Part shown: in pieces, positions 32,657 through 41,660 of the stretch
Layout of the letters: each line of letters begins with the position of its first letter
Position numbering within the stretch: position 1 is the stretch's first letter
NCBI RefSeq assembly: GCF_031880315.1
Contig: NZ_CP134771.1
Span: 62,001-126,000 of the forward strand
Length of the DNA: 64,000 nucleotides
Reading direction: 5' to 3'
From: Pseudomonas baltica
GTDB lineage: Bacteria; Pseudomonadota; Gammaproteobacteria; Pseudomonadales; Pseudomonadaceae
Program-made: the position numbers and the translations under genes
The notes under the pieces: generated by a model
Databases searched by the model: none
The model's input: only the letters and a program-made list of their open reading frames with translations
Told to the model about the DNA's origin: nothing

Positions 32657-33457
32657 TCAGTTGCGGCTGTTCTTGACCGCCGCCATCGACGCCTTCATGC
32701 CGCGCGCGACCATCTCCTTGTGCTCGACCGTGGCATGGGTAAACACGTGGCTGTCGAAATGCGCCATCACCGAATTGCGGAAGCCCTGGATGTCGGCCGT
32801 GCGGTTGAGCGAGCGCTTGAGCACATGCATCGCCACCGGCGGCGCCTCGGCGATCTTGTTGGCCAGGCGCAGAGTGAATTCCTCCAGCGAGTCGCGGGGC
32901 ACCACATGGTTGACCATGCCCCACTCCTTGGCCTCGGCGGCGCCAATGCGCTCGCCGGTAAACAGGAATTCCTTGGCCTTGCGCATGCCCAGCACCCAGG
33001 GATGCACCAGCACCTCCACGGCGGCGGCGCCGAGGCTGTGGACCACCGGATCGCTGAAAAACGCGTCCTCGCTGGCCACCATCAAGTCGCACATGTTGGC
33101 GACCATCAGGCCACCAGCGATACACGCACCCTGCACCTGAGCGATGGTCGGCTTGGGGAAATCGCGAATGCGCATGGCATTGCCCAGGTAATGCTCCTGC
33201 TCCCACATGTAGATCTGCTCGGGCGTGAAGTGCGCGCGGGTGGCGATGCCGTCGACCAGATCATGCCCCGAGGAAAAATGCTTGCCCTTGCCGCCGAGAA
33301 TCAACACGCGGATTTCGGGGTCGTTCTTGGCCCGCTCCAGGGCGTCGTCCAGCTCGTCGAGCAGCGCCTCGGACTCGGCGTTGGCGGCGTCGGGGCGGTT
33401 GTGACAGACCCGAACCACGGGGCCGAGCACTTCATAGCTGATATGCGAGTACGTCAT
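32657..33457 (-). CDS. Enoyl-CoA hydratase/isomerase (crotonase family)
   Basis: 266-residue crotonase-fold protein. The first oxyanion segment is GGKGKHFSSGHDL and the second VQGACIAGGLMVANMCDLMVAS. At the usual catalytic acid positions SDPVVHSLGA lacks the typical Glu pair, so hydratase, isomerase or hydrolase activity cannot be decided. AGGAGG lies 5 nt before ATG 33457. First gene of the leftward 33457-30322 unit; the dyad at 33523-33541 lies in its promoter. Confidence 0.87.
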   Translation of the reverse strand: MTYSHISYEVLGPVVRVCHNRPDAANAESEALLDELDDALERAKNDPEIRVLILGGKGKHFSSGHDLVDGIATRAHFTPEQIYMWEQEHYLGNAMRIRDFPKPTIAQVQGACIAGGLMVANMCDLMVASEDAFFSDPVVHSLGAAAVEVLVHPWVLGMRKAKEFLFTGERIGAAEAKEWGMVNHVVPRDSLEEFTLRLANKIAEAPPVAMHVLKRSLNRTADIQGFRNSVMAHFDSHVFTHATVEHKEMVARGMKASMAAVKNSRN

Positions 33458-33522
33458 GGGGTCCTCCTGGGACTCTTGTCATCCAAAACATCACTGGCCA
33501 ACAAGATCAGCCAGCTCAAACA

Positions 33523-33541
33523 AGCTGTCAAGTAGTTAGTT
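33523..33541. promoter_or_regulatory. 19-bp dyad, site N
   Basis: AGCTGTC-AAGTA-GTTAGTT, two mismatches from the consensus. Proximal to the enoyl-CoA hydratase gene (66 nt upstream). Confidence 0.5.
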
Positions 33542-33641
33542 TTTTAATGCGTATGCCGCCAAGCCGCTGGCCCACCTGCCGCCAACACCCCTAAAAACGT
33601 TTTGCGCGCCCCTGCTTGCCAGTCTCAAAAGGTGAATGTAT

Positions 33642-33660
33642 AACTTACACACCGTCAGTT
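33642..33660. promoter_or_regulatory. 19-bp dyad, site F
   Basis: AACTTAC-ACACC-GTCAGTT, one mismatch from the consensus; 50 nt upstream of the first acyl-CoA dehydrogenase (33710). With site N, each arm of this divergent space has its own copy. Confidence 0.65.
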
Positions 33661-33709
33661 TATTACTGTTCTCGACGGGATTTTTCCGCAGACCCGAAAG
33701 GAAAACACC

Positions 33710-34816
33710 GTGACCGACGATGTCGATGGGACCCTAGAACTGATTCGCGACCAGGCGCTCCGGCTGTTCAAGCACAGCGCCACGCCCGAACACCTCAAGC
33801 AGCTGCTCGAAGCACCCGGGCAGTTCGATACCGCACTGTGGGGGGCCGCCGTGGAGCAAGTGTGGCCGGCCATCGCCATCCCTGAAGCCGCCGGCGGTAT
33901 CGGCCTGGGCTGGCGCGGGTTATGCGTGCTGATGGAAGCGCTGGGCAGCCATACCGCGTCCCTGCCGTTGGTGGGCAATGCGGTGGCGGCCGCAGCCCTG
34001 CTGGACAGCGGCGACCCACGGCTGATCGATGAGCCGGTGGCGGTACTGAGCAGCGGAACGGCCATCGCGTGCCTGGGCCTCGGCAGCCCGCAGCATGACG
34101 ACACAGACGCCCCCGCCGCGTTGCGCTGGCAAGCAGGCGAGCTTCACGGCAGTACCGGCCTGCTCGCCTTCGCCGCCGTGGCGGACTACGCGTTGGTCTG
34201 CGCAAAATCCGGGACTGACGACATTCTGCTGTGGGTCGGGCTGAATCAACCGGGCGTGCAGCGCGACGTCGCGCCGACCTTCGACAACGCTCGGGCCTAC
34301 GCGGGCCTGCAGTTCGACGGCGCCCACGCCCACCCCTTGAGCCATAGCCAGCAGCCTGCCCGCCACTGGCTGCACCTGGCCGCCCTGGCCACCGCGTTCG
34401 AGCAGATCGGCGGCGCCAGTGCCTGCATGCTCATGGCCCGCGACTACGCCCTGGAGCGAGTGGCCTTCGGTCAGCCGATCGGGCGCTTCCAGGCCATCAA
34501 GCACAAGGTCGCCGACGTCTATGCGCGCGTGGAAATCGCCCGGGGCTGCGCCCTCGATGCCCTTCACGCCGTTGAGCAGGACGACCCGCAGGCAGCGGCG
34601 CTGGCGATCGGCGCACGCCTGGCCGCCATCGATGCCTATGAAGCCGCAGCGCGGGAAAACATCCAGATTCATGGCGGCCTGGGCGTGACCTGGGAAGCCT
34701 GGCCCCACCACTACTACCGTCGCTCGCGCAGCCTGGCGCTGGAGCTGGGCAGCCAACAAACCTGGCGCGACGCATTGCTAACTCAGCTGGGCTTTGACCT
34801 TGCGGACCACCCATAG
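33710..34816 (+). CDS. Acyl-CoA dehydrogenase, short form (beta-type subunit)
   Basis: 368-residue acyl-CoA dehydrogenase family protein starting at GTG 33710 with AAGGA upstream. The C-terminal domain has RVAFGQPIGRFQAIKHKVAD and HGGLGVTWEAWPHHYYRRS but no GGT-x-E-(I/V) block at the end. This matches the partner subunits of heteromeric ACADs known from steroid side-chain degradation. It is followed 10 nt later by a full-type ACAD (34827), so an alpha2-beta2 complex is likely. First of four consecutive ACAD genes. Confidence 0.85.
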   Translation: MTDDVDGTLELIRDQALRLFKHSATPEHLKQLLEAPGQFDTALWGAAVEQVWPAIAIPEAAGGIGLGWRGLCVLMEALGSHTASLPLVGNAVAAAALLDSGDPRLIDEPVAVLSSGTAIACLGLGSPQHDDTDAPAALRWQAGELHGSTGLLAFAAVADYALVCAKSGTDDILLWVGLNQPGVQRDVAPTFDNARAYAGLQFDGAHAHPLSHSQQPARHWLHLAALATAFEQIGGASACMLMARDYALERVAFGQPIGRFQAIKHKVADVYARVEIARGCALDALHAVEQDDPQAAALAIGARLAAIDAYEAAARENIQIHGGLGVTWEAWPHHYYRRSRSLALELGSQQTWRDALLTQLGFDLADHP

Positions 34817-34826
34817 GGCCTCTTCC

Positions 34827-36026
34827 ATGACACATGACACGCACTACCGCGCCACCGCGCGCCAATGGCTGGCCGCCCACGCGCTCGATTTCAGCGGCGC
34901 CGCCCGCCGCGGCCTGTCACTGGCCGAGGACGTCGCCCTGGGCCGCGCCTGGCAGGCGCTCAAGGCCCGTCACGGCTACGCCGCCGTGAACCTGCCCGCG
35001 CACTATGGCGGCGGTGGCGGCAGCGAGCTGGACAAGATCATCTTCAGCGAAGAAGAGCTCAAGTACGACCTCCCCACCGTCTACTACTCCATCAGCCTCA
35101 GCAACCCGCTACCGATCTTCCTGCGCTACGCCAGCGACGCCTTCAAGGAGCGCCTGGCGCCCGCCGCCATCCGCGGCGAGCACATCTGGTGCCAGTTGTT
35201 TTCCGAACCCGCTGCCGGCTCCGATCTTGCGGCGTTGCGTTTGCGCGCCGAACGGGTCGACAACGGCTGGCGCCTCAATGGCCAGAAGCTCTGGACCAGT
35301 TGGGCGCAACTGGCGGACTGGGGCGTAGTGATTGCCCGCTCCGATCCATCGCTGCCCAAACATGCCGGCCTGACGTACTTCTTTCTCGACATGCACAGCC
35401 CTGGCATCACCGTGCGCCCTGTGCGTCGGCTGGTCGGCCATCCGGACCTCAACGAGGTGTGGTTCGACAACGTCTTGATCCCTGACGAGCAGCGCCTGGG
35501 CGAGGTCAACGGCGGCTTCAAGGTGGCAGTCGAGACCTTGATGATCGAACGCTACGGCGTCACCGACGAAACCGCCGACTCGCCGCCCCTTGAAGCCTTC
35601 GTCGAACTGGCCCGCGGAGCGCGTCTCAACGGCCGCCCGGCGCTGCTCGATGGCGAAGTACGCTTGGCCATCGCCAAGGCCTTCGTCGAGCGCCAAGGCT
35701 TGCGCAGCATCCACAGCCGCGCCATGGCGGCCATTGCCGCGGGGTGCGAACCCGGGCCCGAAGGCGCCATTCGCAAGTTGCTGATTGGCCGCACGCGCCA
35801 GCAACTCGGGGCACTGGCGATGGACCTGCTGGGCCTTGAGGCGCTGCGCTTGCCCGCCGACAGCCTGTCGAGCCGCGACTTCACCCATGCCTGGCTCGAC
35901 CCCAGTGTGCGCATCGCCGGCGGCACCGATGAAATCCTGCTCAACACCCTCGCCGAACGCGTGCTGGGCCTGCCCCAGGATCACCGCCCCGACAAGGGCC
36001 TGCCCTTCAACACCGTACCGCGCTGA
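34827..36026 (+). CDS. Acyl-CoA dehydrogenase (alpha-type subunit)
   Basis: 399-residue ACAD with CQLFSEPAAGSDLA in the flavin-binding middle domain, WRLNGQKLWTSWAQ, and the C-terminal block RIAGGTDEILLN. The usual MCAD catalytic Glu position (YEGT) is Gly here, as in many actinobacterial and steroid-type FadE proteins that place the base elsewhere. ATG 34827 leaves a 10-nt gap to the preceding gene. Probably pairs with 33710-34816. Confidence 0.88.
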   Translation: MTHDTHYRATARQWLAAHALDFSGAARRGLSLAEDVALGRAWQALKARHGYAAVNLPAHYGGGGGSELDKIIFSEEELKYDLPTVYYSISLSNPLPIFLRYASDAFKERLAPAAIRGEHIWCQLFSEPAAGSDLAALRLRAERVDNGWRLNGQKLWTSWAQLADWGVVIARSDPSLPKHAGLTYFFLDMHSPGITVRPVRRLVGHPDLNEVWFDNVLIPDEQRLGEVNGGFKVAVETLMIERYGVTDETADSPPLEAFVELARGARLNGRPALLDGEVRLAIAKAFVERQGLRSIHSRAMAAIAAGCEPGPEGAIRKLLIGRTRQQLGALAMDLLGLEALRLPADSLSSRDFTHAWLDPSVRIAGGTDEILLNTLAERVLGLPQDHRPDKGLPFNTVPR

Positions 36027-36083
36027 TGCCCGGCGCGTACCCGCGGTTAGCGCCGCCGAGCCGTTTGTAAAAAGGACCTAGTG

Positions 36084-37268
36084 ATGGATTTGAGACCCGA
36101 CCCTGCTGACGATCTGTTTCGCCAGCAAGTGCTCCAGTTCCTGCGCGAGCAACTGCCCCCCGACATGGCCGAGCGCAACCGCCTGGGCTACCACTTTTTG
36201 CGCGAAGACATGCGCCACTGGACGCGCCTGCTGCATGCCAAGGGCTGGGCCGGGGCCAATTGGCCCAAAGCGTGGGGCGGTACCGGGTGGTCGCAGTTGC
36301 AGCAGTTCATCTTCGAGGAGGAATGCGCCCTGGCCGGCGCTCCGCCGGTCGATGTCGCCGGGCTGCGCATGTTCGGCCCCGTGGTGATGACGTTTGGCAA
36401 CGAGCAATGCAAGGCGCGCTTCGGCATGCCGATCCTCACCGGCGAGCTGTTCTGGGCCCAGGGCTTCTCCGAACCCAATGCGGGCTCCGACCTCGGTTCG
36501 CTGGCCACCCGGGCGGTGCGCGACGGCAATGAATACGTCATCAACGGCCGCAAGATCTGGACCTCCTACGCCCACAACACCGAGGTGATCTGCGTGCTGG
36601 CGCGCACCGACCTGACCGCCAAGCGCAGCTTCTCGATGATCGTCGTCGACGCCCATGCGCCAGGGGTCAGCATTCGCCAGATCATCGACATCGGCGAAGG
36701 CTACAGCCTCAACGAAACCCTGTTCGAAGACGTCCGTGTGCCGCTCGACAACCTCATCGGCGAAGAAGGCCAGGGCTGGAACTACGCCAAGTTTCTGCTC
36801 GACAACGAGCGTGCCTCGAGCGCCGAAGTGCCACTGAACAAAAGCAACCTGATGAAACTGCGGCGGATGCTCGGCCTGCCCCGCGCCGACGGCTCCCGCC
36901 GCCTTGACGACCCCGGCGTCGCCAGCCGCCTGGCGCAACTGGAGGTGCATTTCCAGGCGCTGGAGATGATGACCCTGCGCGCCCTGACCGAAAAGGATCA
37001 GGGCTCGCGCCTGCCTGTGGGCTCGCTGCTCAAGCTGCGCGGCTCGGAGCTGCTGCAGAAGATCGGCGAGATGCAGGTCGAGGCCCTTGGCGACTATGGC
37101 GCCTACGTTTACGCCGATCCGCACGAATCAGCCGTGCCCTGGCCGCCCGGCCCTGCCCATGCGCCAGGGGTCGTCGCCGACTTCATGTACCGGCGCGCCA
37201 CCACCATCTACGGCGGCGCCAACGAGGTCCAACGCACCATCATCGCCCGCTCATTTCTGGAACTCTGA
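36084..37268 (+). CDS. Acyl-CoA dehydrogenase (alpha-type subunit)
   Basis: 394-residue ACAD with WAQGFSEPNAGSDLGS, YVINGRKIWTSYAH and the C-terminal block IYGGANEVQRTIIARSFLEL. ATG 36084 has AGGA 8 nt upstream; GTG 36081 is adjacent but less likely. It ends 2 nt before the next ACAD gene, so the pair 36084/37271 is probably translated together and forms the second heteromeric enzyme. Confidence 0.9.
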   Translation: MDLRPDPADDLFRQQVLQFLREQLPPDMAERNRLGYHFLREDMRHWTRLLHAKGWAGANWPKAWGGTGWSQLQQFIFEEECALAGAPPVDVAGLRMFGPVVMTFGNEQCKARFGMPILTGELFWAQGFSEPNAGSDLGSLATRAVRDGNEYVINGRKIWTSYAHNTEVICVLARTDLTAKRSFSMIVVDAHAPGVSIRQIIDIGEGYSLNETLFEDVRVPLDNLIGEEGQGWNYAKFLLDNERASSAEVPLNKSNLMKLRRMLGLPRADGSRRLDDPGVASRLAQLEVHFQALEMMTLRALTEKDQGSRLPVGSLLKLRGSELLQKIGEMQVEALGDYGAYVYADPHESAVPWPPGPAHAPGVVADFMYRRATTIYGGANEVQRTIIARSFLEL

Positions 37269-37270
37269 CC

Positions 37271-38488
37271 ATGGACTTCAACCTCAGCGAAGAACAACAA
37301 ATGCTGCAAGACAGCGCCCGCCGGATGTTGGAAAAGCACTGCCATTTCGAAGCGCGCCGACCGATCATCGAACACGGCAGCTTCAGCGCCGCCCACTGGC
37401 GAACCTTCGCCGAACTCGGCTGGCTGGGGCTGTCCATCCCGGAAGAATATGGCGGCCTGGGCGGCGACCCGGCCAGCATGGCGGTCCTGATGGAGGAGTT
37501 CGGCCGGGTACTGCTGGTCGAGCCGGTGTGGGCAATCAGTGTGCTGGCCGCGCAGACCCTGGTGGCCGCCGGCGATGAAGCCAAGGCCCAGGCCATTCTG
37601 CCGCTGCTGGTGGCCGGTGACGCGCGGCCGGTGCTGGCCCACGGTGAAGAAGACGCAGGCGGCGTCATCGAGCACGTGACCACCAGCGCCGAGCGTAACG
37701 CCAGCGGCGGCTGGACGCTCTCGGGCAGCAAGACGCTGGTGGTGGGTGGCAATATCGCCGATTTGTTGATCGTCTCGGCGCGCACCGCTGGGCACTGCCG
37801 TGACCGCGAAGGCATCAGCCTGTTTCTGGTCAAGCCCGATACCCCCGGCCTGACCCGCCACGACGTGCGGCTGATCGACAACCGCTGGGCGGCGCACTTG
37901 CAACTCGACGCGGTTCAGGTCAGCGAACAGGACCTGCTCGGCACGTTGCACCAGGGCTACACTGCGCTACAGAGCGCCCATGCGCACGGGCTGGTGGCGT
38001 TGTGCGCAGAGGCCATCGGGGTCATGGAGCAGGCGCTGTGGATCACCCGCGACTACCTCAAGGTGCGCAAGCAGTTCGGCGCGCCACTGAGCAGTTTTCA
38101 GGCGTTGCAGCATCGTATGAGCGAGATGCTCGCCGAGCTGGAGCTGTCGCGCGCCATGGTCTTTCGCGCCCTCTCGCATTTCGATGCCGCGCAGCCGGCG
38201 CGCCAGTTGGCGCTCTCGTCGACCAAGGCGCATATCGGCCAGAGTGGCAAGTTCGTCTGCGGCCAGGCGATCCAGCTGCACGGCGGCATCGGGGTGACGG
38301 AAGAGTACGTGATCGGTCATCACTTCAAGCGCATGACCTTGATCGAACAGGCCATGGGCAACTCGCACTTTCACCTGCAACGCCTGGCCGAACACGAATG
38401 TGAAGTGCCTGGCGCGCCAGTGGCGCTCGATCAGCCCGTGCCGGCCAGCATCGAAGTACCGGTGCCGGCAGAGTTGGTCCACAACTGA
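37271..38488 (+). CDS. Acyl-CoA dehydrogenase (beta-type subunit)
   Basis: 405-residue ACAD family protein with FNLSEEQQMLQDSARRML at the N-terminus, RKQFGAPLSSFQALQHRMSEM and HGGIGVTEEYVIGHHFKRM at the C-terminal domain. It lacks the terminal GG-x-x-E block, like the 33710 protein. The last 30 residues form a Pro/Val-rich tail. It closes the four-ACAD unit. Confidence 0.87.
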   Translation: MDFNLSEEQQMLQDSARRMLEKHCHFEARRPIIEHGSFSAAHWRTFAELGWLGLSIPEEYGGLGGDPASMAVLMEEFGRVLLVEPVWAISVLAAQTLVAAGDEAKAQAILPLLVAGDARPVLAHGEEDAGGVIEHVTTSAERNASGGWTLSGSKTLVVGGNIADLLIVSARTAGHCRDREGISLFLVKPDTPGLTRHDVRLIDNRWAAHLQLDAVQVSEQDLLGTLHQGYTALQSAHAHGLVALCAEAIGVMEQALWITRDYLKVRKQFGAPLSSFQALQHRMSEMLAELELSRAMVFRALSHFDAAQPARQLALSSTKAHIGQSGKFVCGQAIQLHGGIGVTEEYVIGHHFKRMTLIEQAMGNSHFHLQRLAEHECEVPGAPVALDQPVPASIEVPVPAELVHN

Positions 38489-38499
38489 GGGCGGTGGCC

Positions 38500-38529
38500 G
38501 CGCTGACACCCGCAACGGGGTGCCAGCGC
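38500..38529. terminator. Strong hairpin between convergent genes
   Basis: GCGCTGACACCC (38500-38511) pairs with GGGTGCCAGCGC (38518-38529), one mismatch, 6-nt loop, in the 47-bp gap between the ACAD unit and the leftward flavin oxidoreductase. No long T-run. Confidence 0.6.
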
Positions 38530-38535
38530 CGCCCT

Positions 38536-40554
38536 TCAGCAGGCCAGTTCGTGCACCACGACCGTCTGTGAGCGCAAGGCTTTGACTGCCGCGTAGCCGC
38601 CGTGCACGGCATCCCCAATGCGCCCGCCGTGATGGGCATCGCCGATGGCCACAAACGGCACCCCCGCACCGCGCAAGGCCTGGGCGAGGGCATTGTCGGG
38701 CTGCCGCCCTTGAGCGATCAGCACACGGTCGCACAGCAGCGTCCAAGGACTGCCGTCCTCACCGCTCAGGCTGACCGAGGCAGCATCGGCGCCGCTGATA
38801 GAGACGATTTGCGTGCCATCGACGATCCGTACCCGTGGGTTGCTCGAGAGTCGCGTCAGCAGCACACCGCGATAGATCGCCTCGGCCGCGCGCGCCAGCT
38901 GGCTGGCCGGCGAACGCGACACCAGCACCACGTTGAAGCCGCGCTCGGCAAGGTATTCGGCGGATTCGCAACCGGTCTCGCCGCCGCCGTAGATCAGCAC
39001 CGGCAGCCCTTGAGGCGAAGGCTGCCAATCGACCGCGCCCATGAGCAATTCATAAGCATCGAACACCCGCTCGCCATCGATACCCGGGATGTCCAGGCTC
39101 AACGCCCGACCGCCCATGGCAAGGATGACGATCGCCGGGCGGGGCGCCAGCAAGGTGCTGAGATCGGCGCGCTGATGCAGGTGAACCTCGACACCACTGG
39201 CGGCAAGCTGGCGCTCCAGATAGTGCTGATACCACTGCAGCTTCTCTTTGAAGGGCGGGGCCGCCGAGGCGATCAGGCCGCCACCCAGGGTATCGCGGGC
39301 CTCGAACAGCTCGGTGCGGTAGCCTGCCTGGTCGAGCATCAAGGCCGTGGCCATGCCCCCCGGCCCGCCACCGACCACCACCGCCCGCGCGCCGCGCTGA
39401 CTGCCAGCATCCAACGCCGGGTCGAGCTCCTGGCCGGTACGCGGATTTTCGGCGCAGCCGATCACCCCGTGGGCGCCGGCATGGCTGGTCACGCAATAGT
39501 TGCAGGAGGTACAAGGCCGAATACTCTCGACCTCGCCGCGCAGCGCCTTGCTGGCCCAGTGCGGATCGGCCAGCAGAGGGCGGCCGAGGGCGATGAGGTC
39601 GGTGTCGCCGTTGGCAATGGCGGCCTCGGCGGTCGCGGGCCAGCGGATCTGCCCCACCGATATCACCGGCACGTCCACCGCCGCACGAATGCGCCGCGCA
39701 TAGGGCAAGCGCCAGCCTTCGGGCGCGGACATCGGTTCGATCACCTTGTCCATGCCGGTATAGCCGGTGCCCATGGACACATGCACCAGGTCGAGCCCCG
39801 CCGCCACCAGTTGCGGAGTGATGCGCTCCATATCGGCGATACCCAGGCCGGCTGGGGAGAATTCGTCAGCCGACAGCCGATAGCTCAACGGCCGCTCACC
39901 AATGGCCTGCTTGACCCGGGCGATGACCCGCTGGGACAAACGCAGGCGCCCAGCCTCATCACCGCCCCAGGCATCCTCGCGATGGTTGGTCAGGGGCGAC
40001 AGGAACTGCGTCAGCAGATAGCCATGGGCGCCGTGCAACTCGAACGCCTGATAACCGGCCTGCACGCCCAGCTCTGCGGTGCGGCCAAAGCATTCGATCA
40101 AGTGCTCGATTTGTGCGTCGGTCATGGCCCGGGCCGTGAGCTTGCTCGGATCGCGACGCGACACCACATCGCTGGGGCCAATGGCGATCCCGCCCTCGAC
40201 CAGCGCTCGCGGCACCCCGGAGCCACCGTGCTGCAACTGCAGGCACGCCACGGCGCCGGCCTGGTTGATGACCTCCACCAGGCGCCGATGACCGTCCAGA
40301 TGGGCTGGCGTGTCCAGGCTCAACTGGCGGTGCTCGGAGCGCCCGGTGGGGCGATGCACGCAGCAGAACTCAACGATGATCATGCCCACGCCACCTTCGG
40401 CGCGTGCTTTGTAGAAGGCGATCTGGCGCGGCGTGACGTGGCCCTCCTCGTCGCCCAGTTGGGTCGACATGGGCGCCATCACGATACGGTTGGGCAGGGT
40501 CAGATTGCCCAGCCGCAGGGGGCTGAACAGGTTCGCAAAAGATGAATGGGGCAT
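38536..40554 (-). CDS. FMN/FAD/4Fe-4S NADH:flavin oxidoreductase (2,4-dienoyl-CoA reductase-like)
   Basis: 672-residue Old Yellow Enzyme-type oxidoreductase with the FadH/BaiCD/TMADH layout. An FMN TIM barrel spans residues 1-340 (VMAPMSTQL, ELHGAHGYLLTQFLSP). A 4Fe-4S cluster is bound by CTSCNYC and a later Cys in GCAENP. A FAD/NAD domain follows (VVGGGPGGMA, IYGGGETGCE). Such enzymes reduce conjugated C=C bonds in enoyl- or dienoyl-CoA or enones. It is last in the leftward ring-cleavage unit, preceded by a leader with alternative hairpins (40588-40625). Confidence 0.9.
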   Translation of the reverse strand: MPHSSFANLFSPLRLGNLTLPNRIVMAPMSTQLGDEEGHVTPRQIAFYKARAEGGVGMIIVEFCCVHRPTGRSEHRQLSLDTPAHLDGHRRLVEVINQAGAVACLQLQHGGSGVPRALVEGGIAIGPSDVVSRRDPSKLTARAMTDAQIEHLIECFGRTAELGVQAGYQAFELHGAHGYLLTQFLSPLTNHREDAWGGDEAGRLRLSQRVIARVKQAIGERPLSYRLSADEFSPAGLGIADMERITPQLVAAGLDLVHVSMGTGYTGMDKVIEPMSAPEGWRLPYARRIRAAVDVPVISVGQIRWPATAEAAIANGDTDLIALGRPLLADPHWASKALRGEVESIRPCTSCNYCVTSHAGAHGVIGCAENPRTGQELDPALDAGSQRGARAVVVGGGPGGMATALMLDQAGYRTELFEARDTLGGGLIASAAPPFKEKLQWYQHYLERQLAASGVEVHLHQRADLSTLLAPRPAIVILAMGGRALSLDIPGIDGERVFDAYELLMGAVDWQPSPQGLPVLIYGGGETGCESAEYLAERGFNVVLVSRSPASQLARAAEAIYRGVLLTRLSSNPRVRIVDGTQIVSISGADAASVSLSGEDGSPWTLLCDRVLIAQGRQPDNALAQALRGAGVPFVAIGDAHHGGRIGDAVHGGYAAVKALRSQTVVVHELAC

Positions 40555-40584
40555 GGTGTGGTTATCCTTGTACGGTCATCGGGA

Positions 40585-40625
40585 GCGCGGTGCTCCAGAG
40601 CACCGAGCTCGAGGGCGCGGTGCTC
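40585..40625 (-). repeat. GCGCGGTGCTC repeat with mutually exclusive hairpins
   Basis: The direct repeat GCGCGGTGCTC occurs at 40585-40595 and 40615-40625. Between them GAGCACCG (40598-40605) can pair with the CGGTGCTC of either copy. The element sits in the leader of the flavin oxidoreductase gene. Confidence 0.5.
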
Positions 40626-40639
40626 AAGGGTGAGCCCCA

Positions 40640-41632
40640 TCAACGATGGTCGATCACGCTGCAGGCGCCGATACCGATCTCGAAATTGCCTTGCATCACC
40701 TGCACCGGCGCAAACAGCCCGGCCGCGGCAGCACCGGCCCGGATGCGGCGCATCTCAGCGAGGTCGTCGTCGGCCATCCAGGTGCGGTCGTGGCCCCAGA
40801 AGCTGGAGCCGTGCTGCACCTCGACCGGCTGCCAGGTCGCCGGGTCGATGCTGCGCCCGCCCCAGCCGTACTCGATCATGAATCCCGAAGGCGTATAGAG
40901 ATAAAACGAGGTCATGAAGTCGTTGGTATGGCGACCCAGCGTCACGCCCACACGGCCTTCGTCGGCCTGGGCCAGGTCATAGGCCTGGCCGACGTCGTCC
41001 AGGTGCTGCAACTCAAGCATGACGTGATGGATACCGGTCTTGCCCGACTCCACCATGGCCAGGCTGTGGTGCCGCTCGCTGACATGAAAGAAGTACACGC
41101 GGTACGGATGGGGTACGTAGTCGGTCAGGCGAAAGCCCAGCACGTCGGTGTAGAACCACATCAGGTCGTCGATGCGCTTGACGTACACCACCGCGTGGCC
41201 CATGCCGCCGACACCGGTGCGAAAGCCGGTCAACGGTCGCCCGGGTGCGAACGGCGCAGCCGCAACGCGGGCACCGTGGTACGCCATCAGGGCGTTGCCG
41301 GCCGGGTCGGTGAAGGCAATGGCCTGGCGCACGTGGCGGTAATCGCACTCGTTGCGCCCCAGCGGCCGCACGGCGATGTCGATGGCCTCAAGACGAGCGC
41401 CGAGGGCATCCAGAGCGGCCTCGTCGTCCACTTCCCAGCAAAACACCGCGCTTTCGCCGACGCTGTCGTCGCGACTGACCAGTATCCGCTGCTCGCGATC
41501 GTCCATGCGAAACAGCAGGCCGTCGCGGGTCTTTTCCGCCAGCTGCAGGCCGAGGAACCGCGGGCCGTATTCGGCCCACTCCTCCAGCTTTGCCGTGCGG
41601 ATCTCGATTTGCCCAAGGGCGTTGATCAACAT
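40640..41632 (-). CDS. Extradiol ring-cleavage dioxygenase (type I, VOC fold)
   Basis: 330-residue two-domain vicinal-oxygen-chelate dioxygenase of the BphC/HsaC type, opening a catechol next to its hydroxyls. Metal ligands are visible: His146 (GMGHAVVYV), His202 or His203 (GIHHVML) and Glu254 (GFMIEYGW), the His-His-Glu triad expected for Fe(II). ATG 41632 has GAGG 6 nt upstream. It follows the FAD hydroxylase gene by 28 nt, so the hydroxylase probably makes the catechol it cleaves. Family members act on bicyclic or alkylated catechols. Confidence 0.92.
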   Translation of the reverse strand: MLINALGQIEIRTAKLEEWAEYGPRFLGLQLAEKTRDGLLFRMDDREQRILVSRDDSVGESAVFCWEVDDEAALDALGARLEAIDIAVRPLGRNECDYRHVRQAIAFTDPAGNALMAYHGARVAAAPFAPGRPLTGFRTGVGGMGHAVVYVKRIDDLMWFYTDVLGFRLTDYVPHPYRVYFFHVSERHHSLAMVESGKTGIHHVMLELQHLDDVGQAYDLAQADEGRVGVTLGRHTNDFMTSFYLYTPSGFMIEYGWGGRSIDPATWQPVEVQHGSSFWGHDRTWMADDDLAEMRRIRAGAAAAGLFAPVQVMQGNFEIGIGACSVIDHR

Positions 41633-41660
41633 GATTGCCTCGCTGCAGACATCTGCCCGC

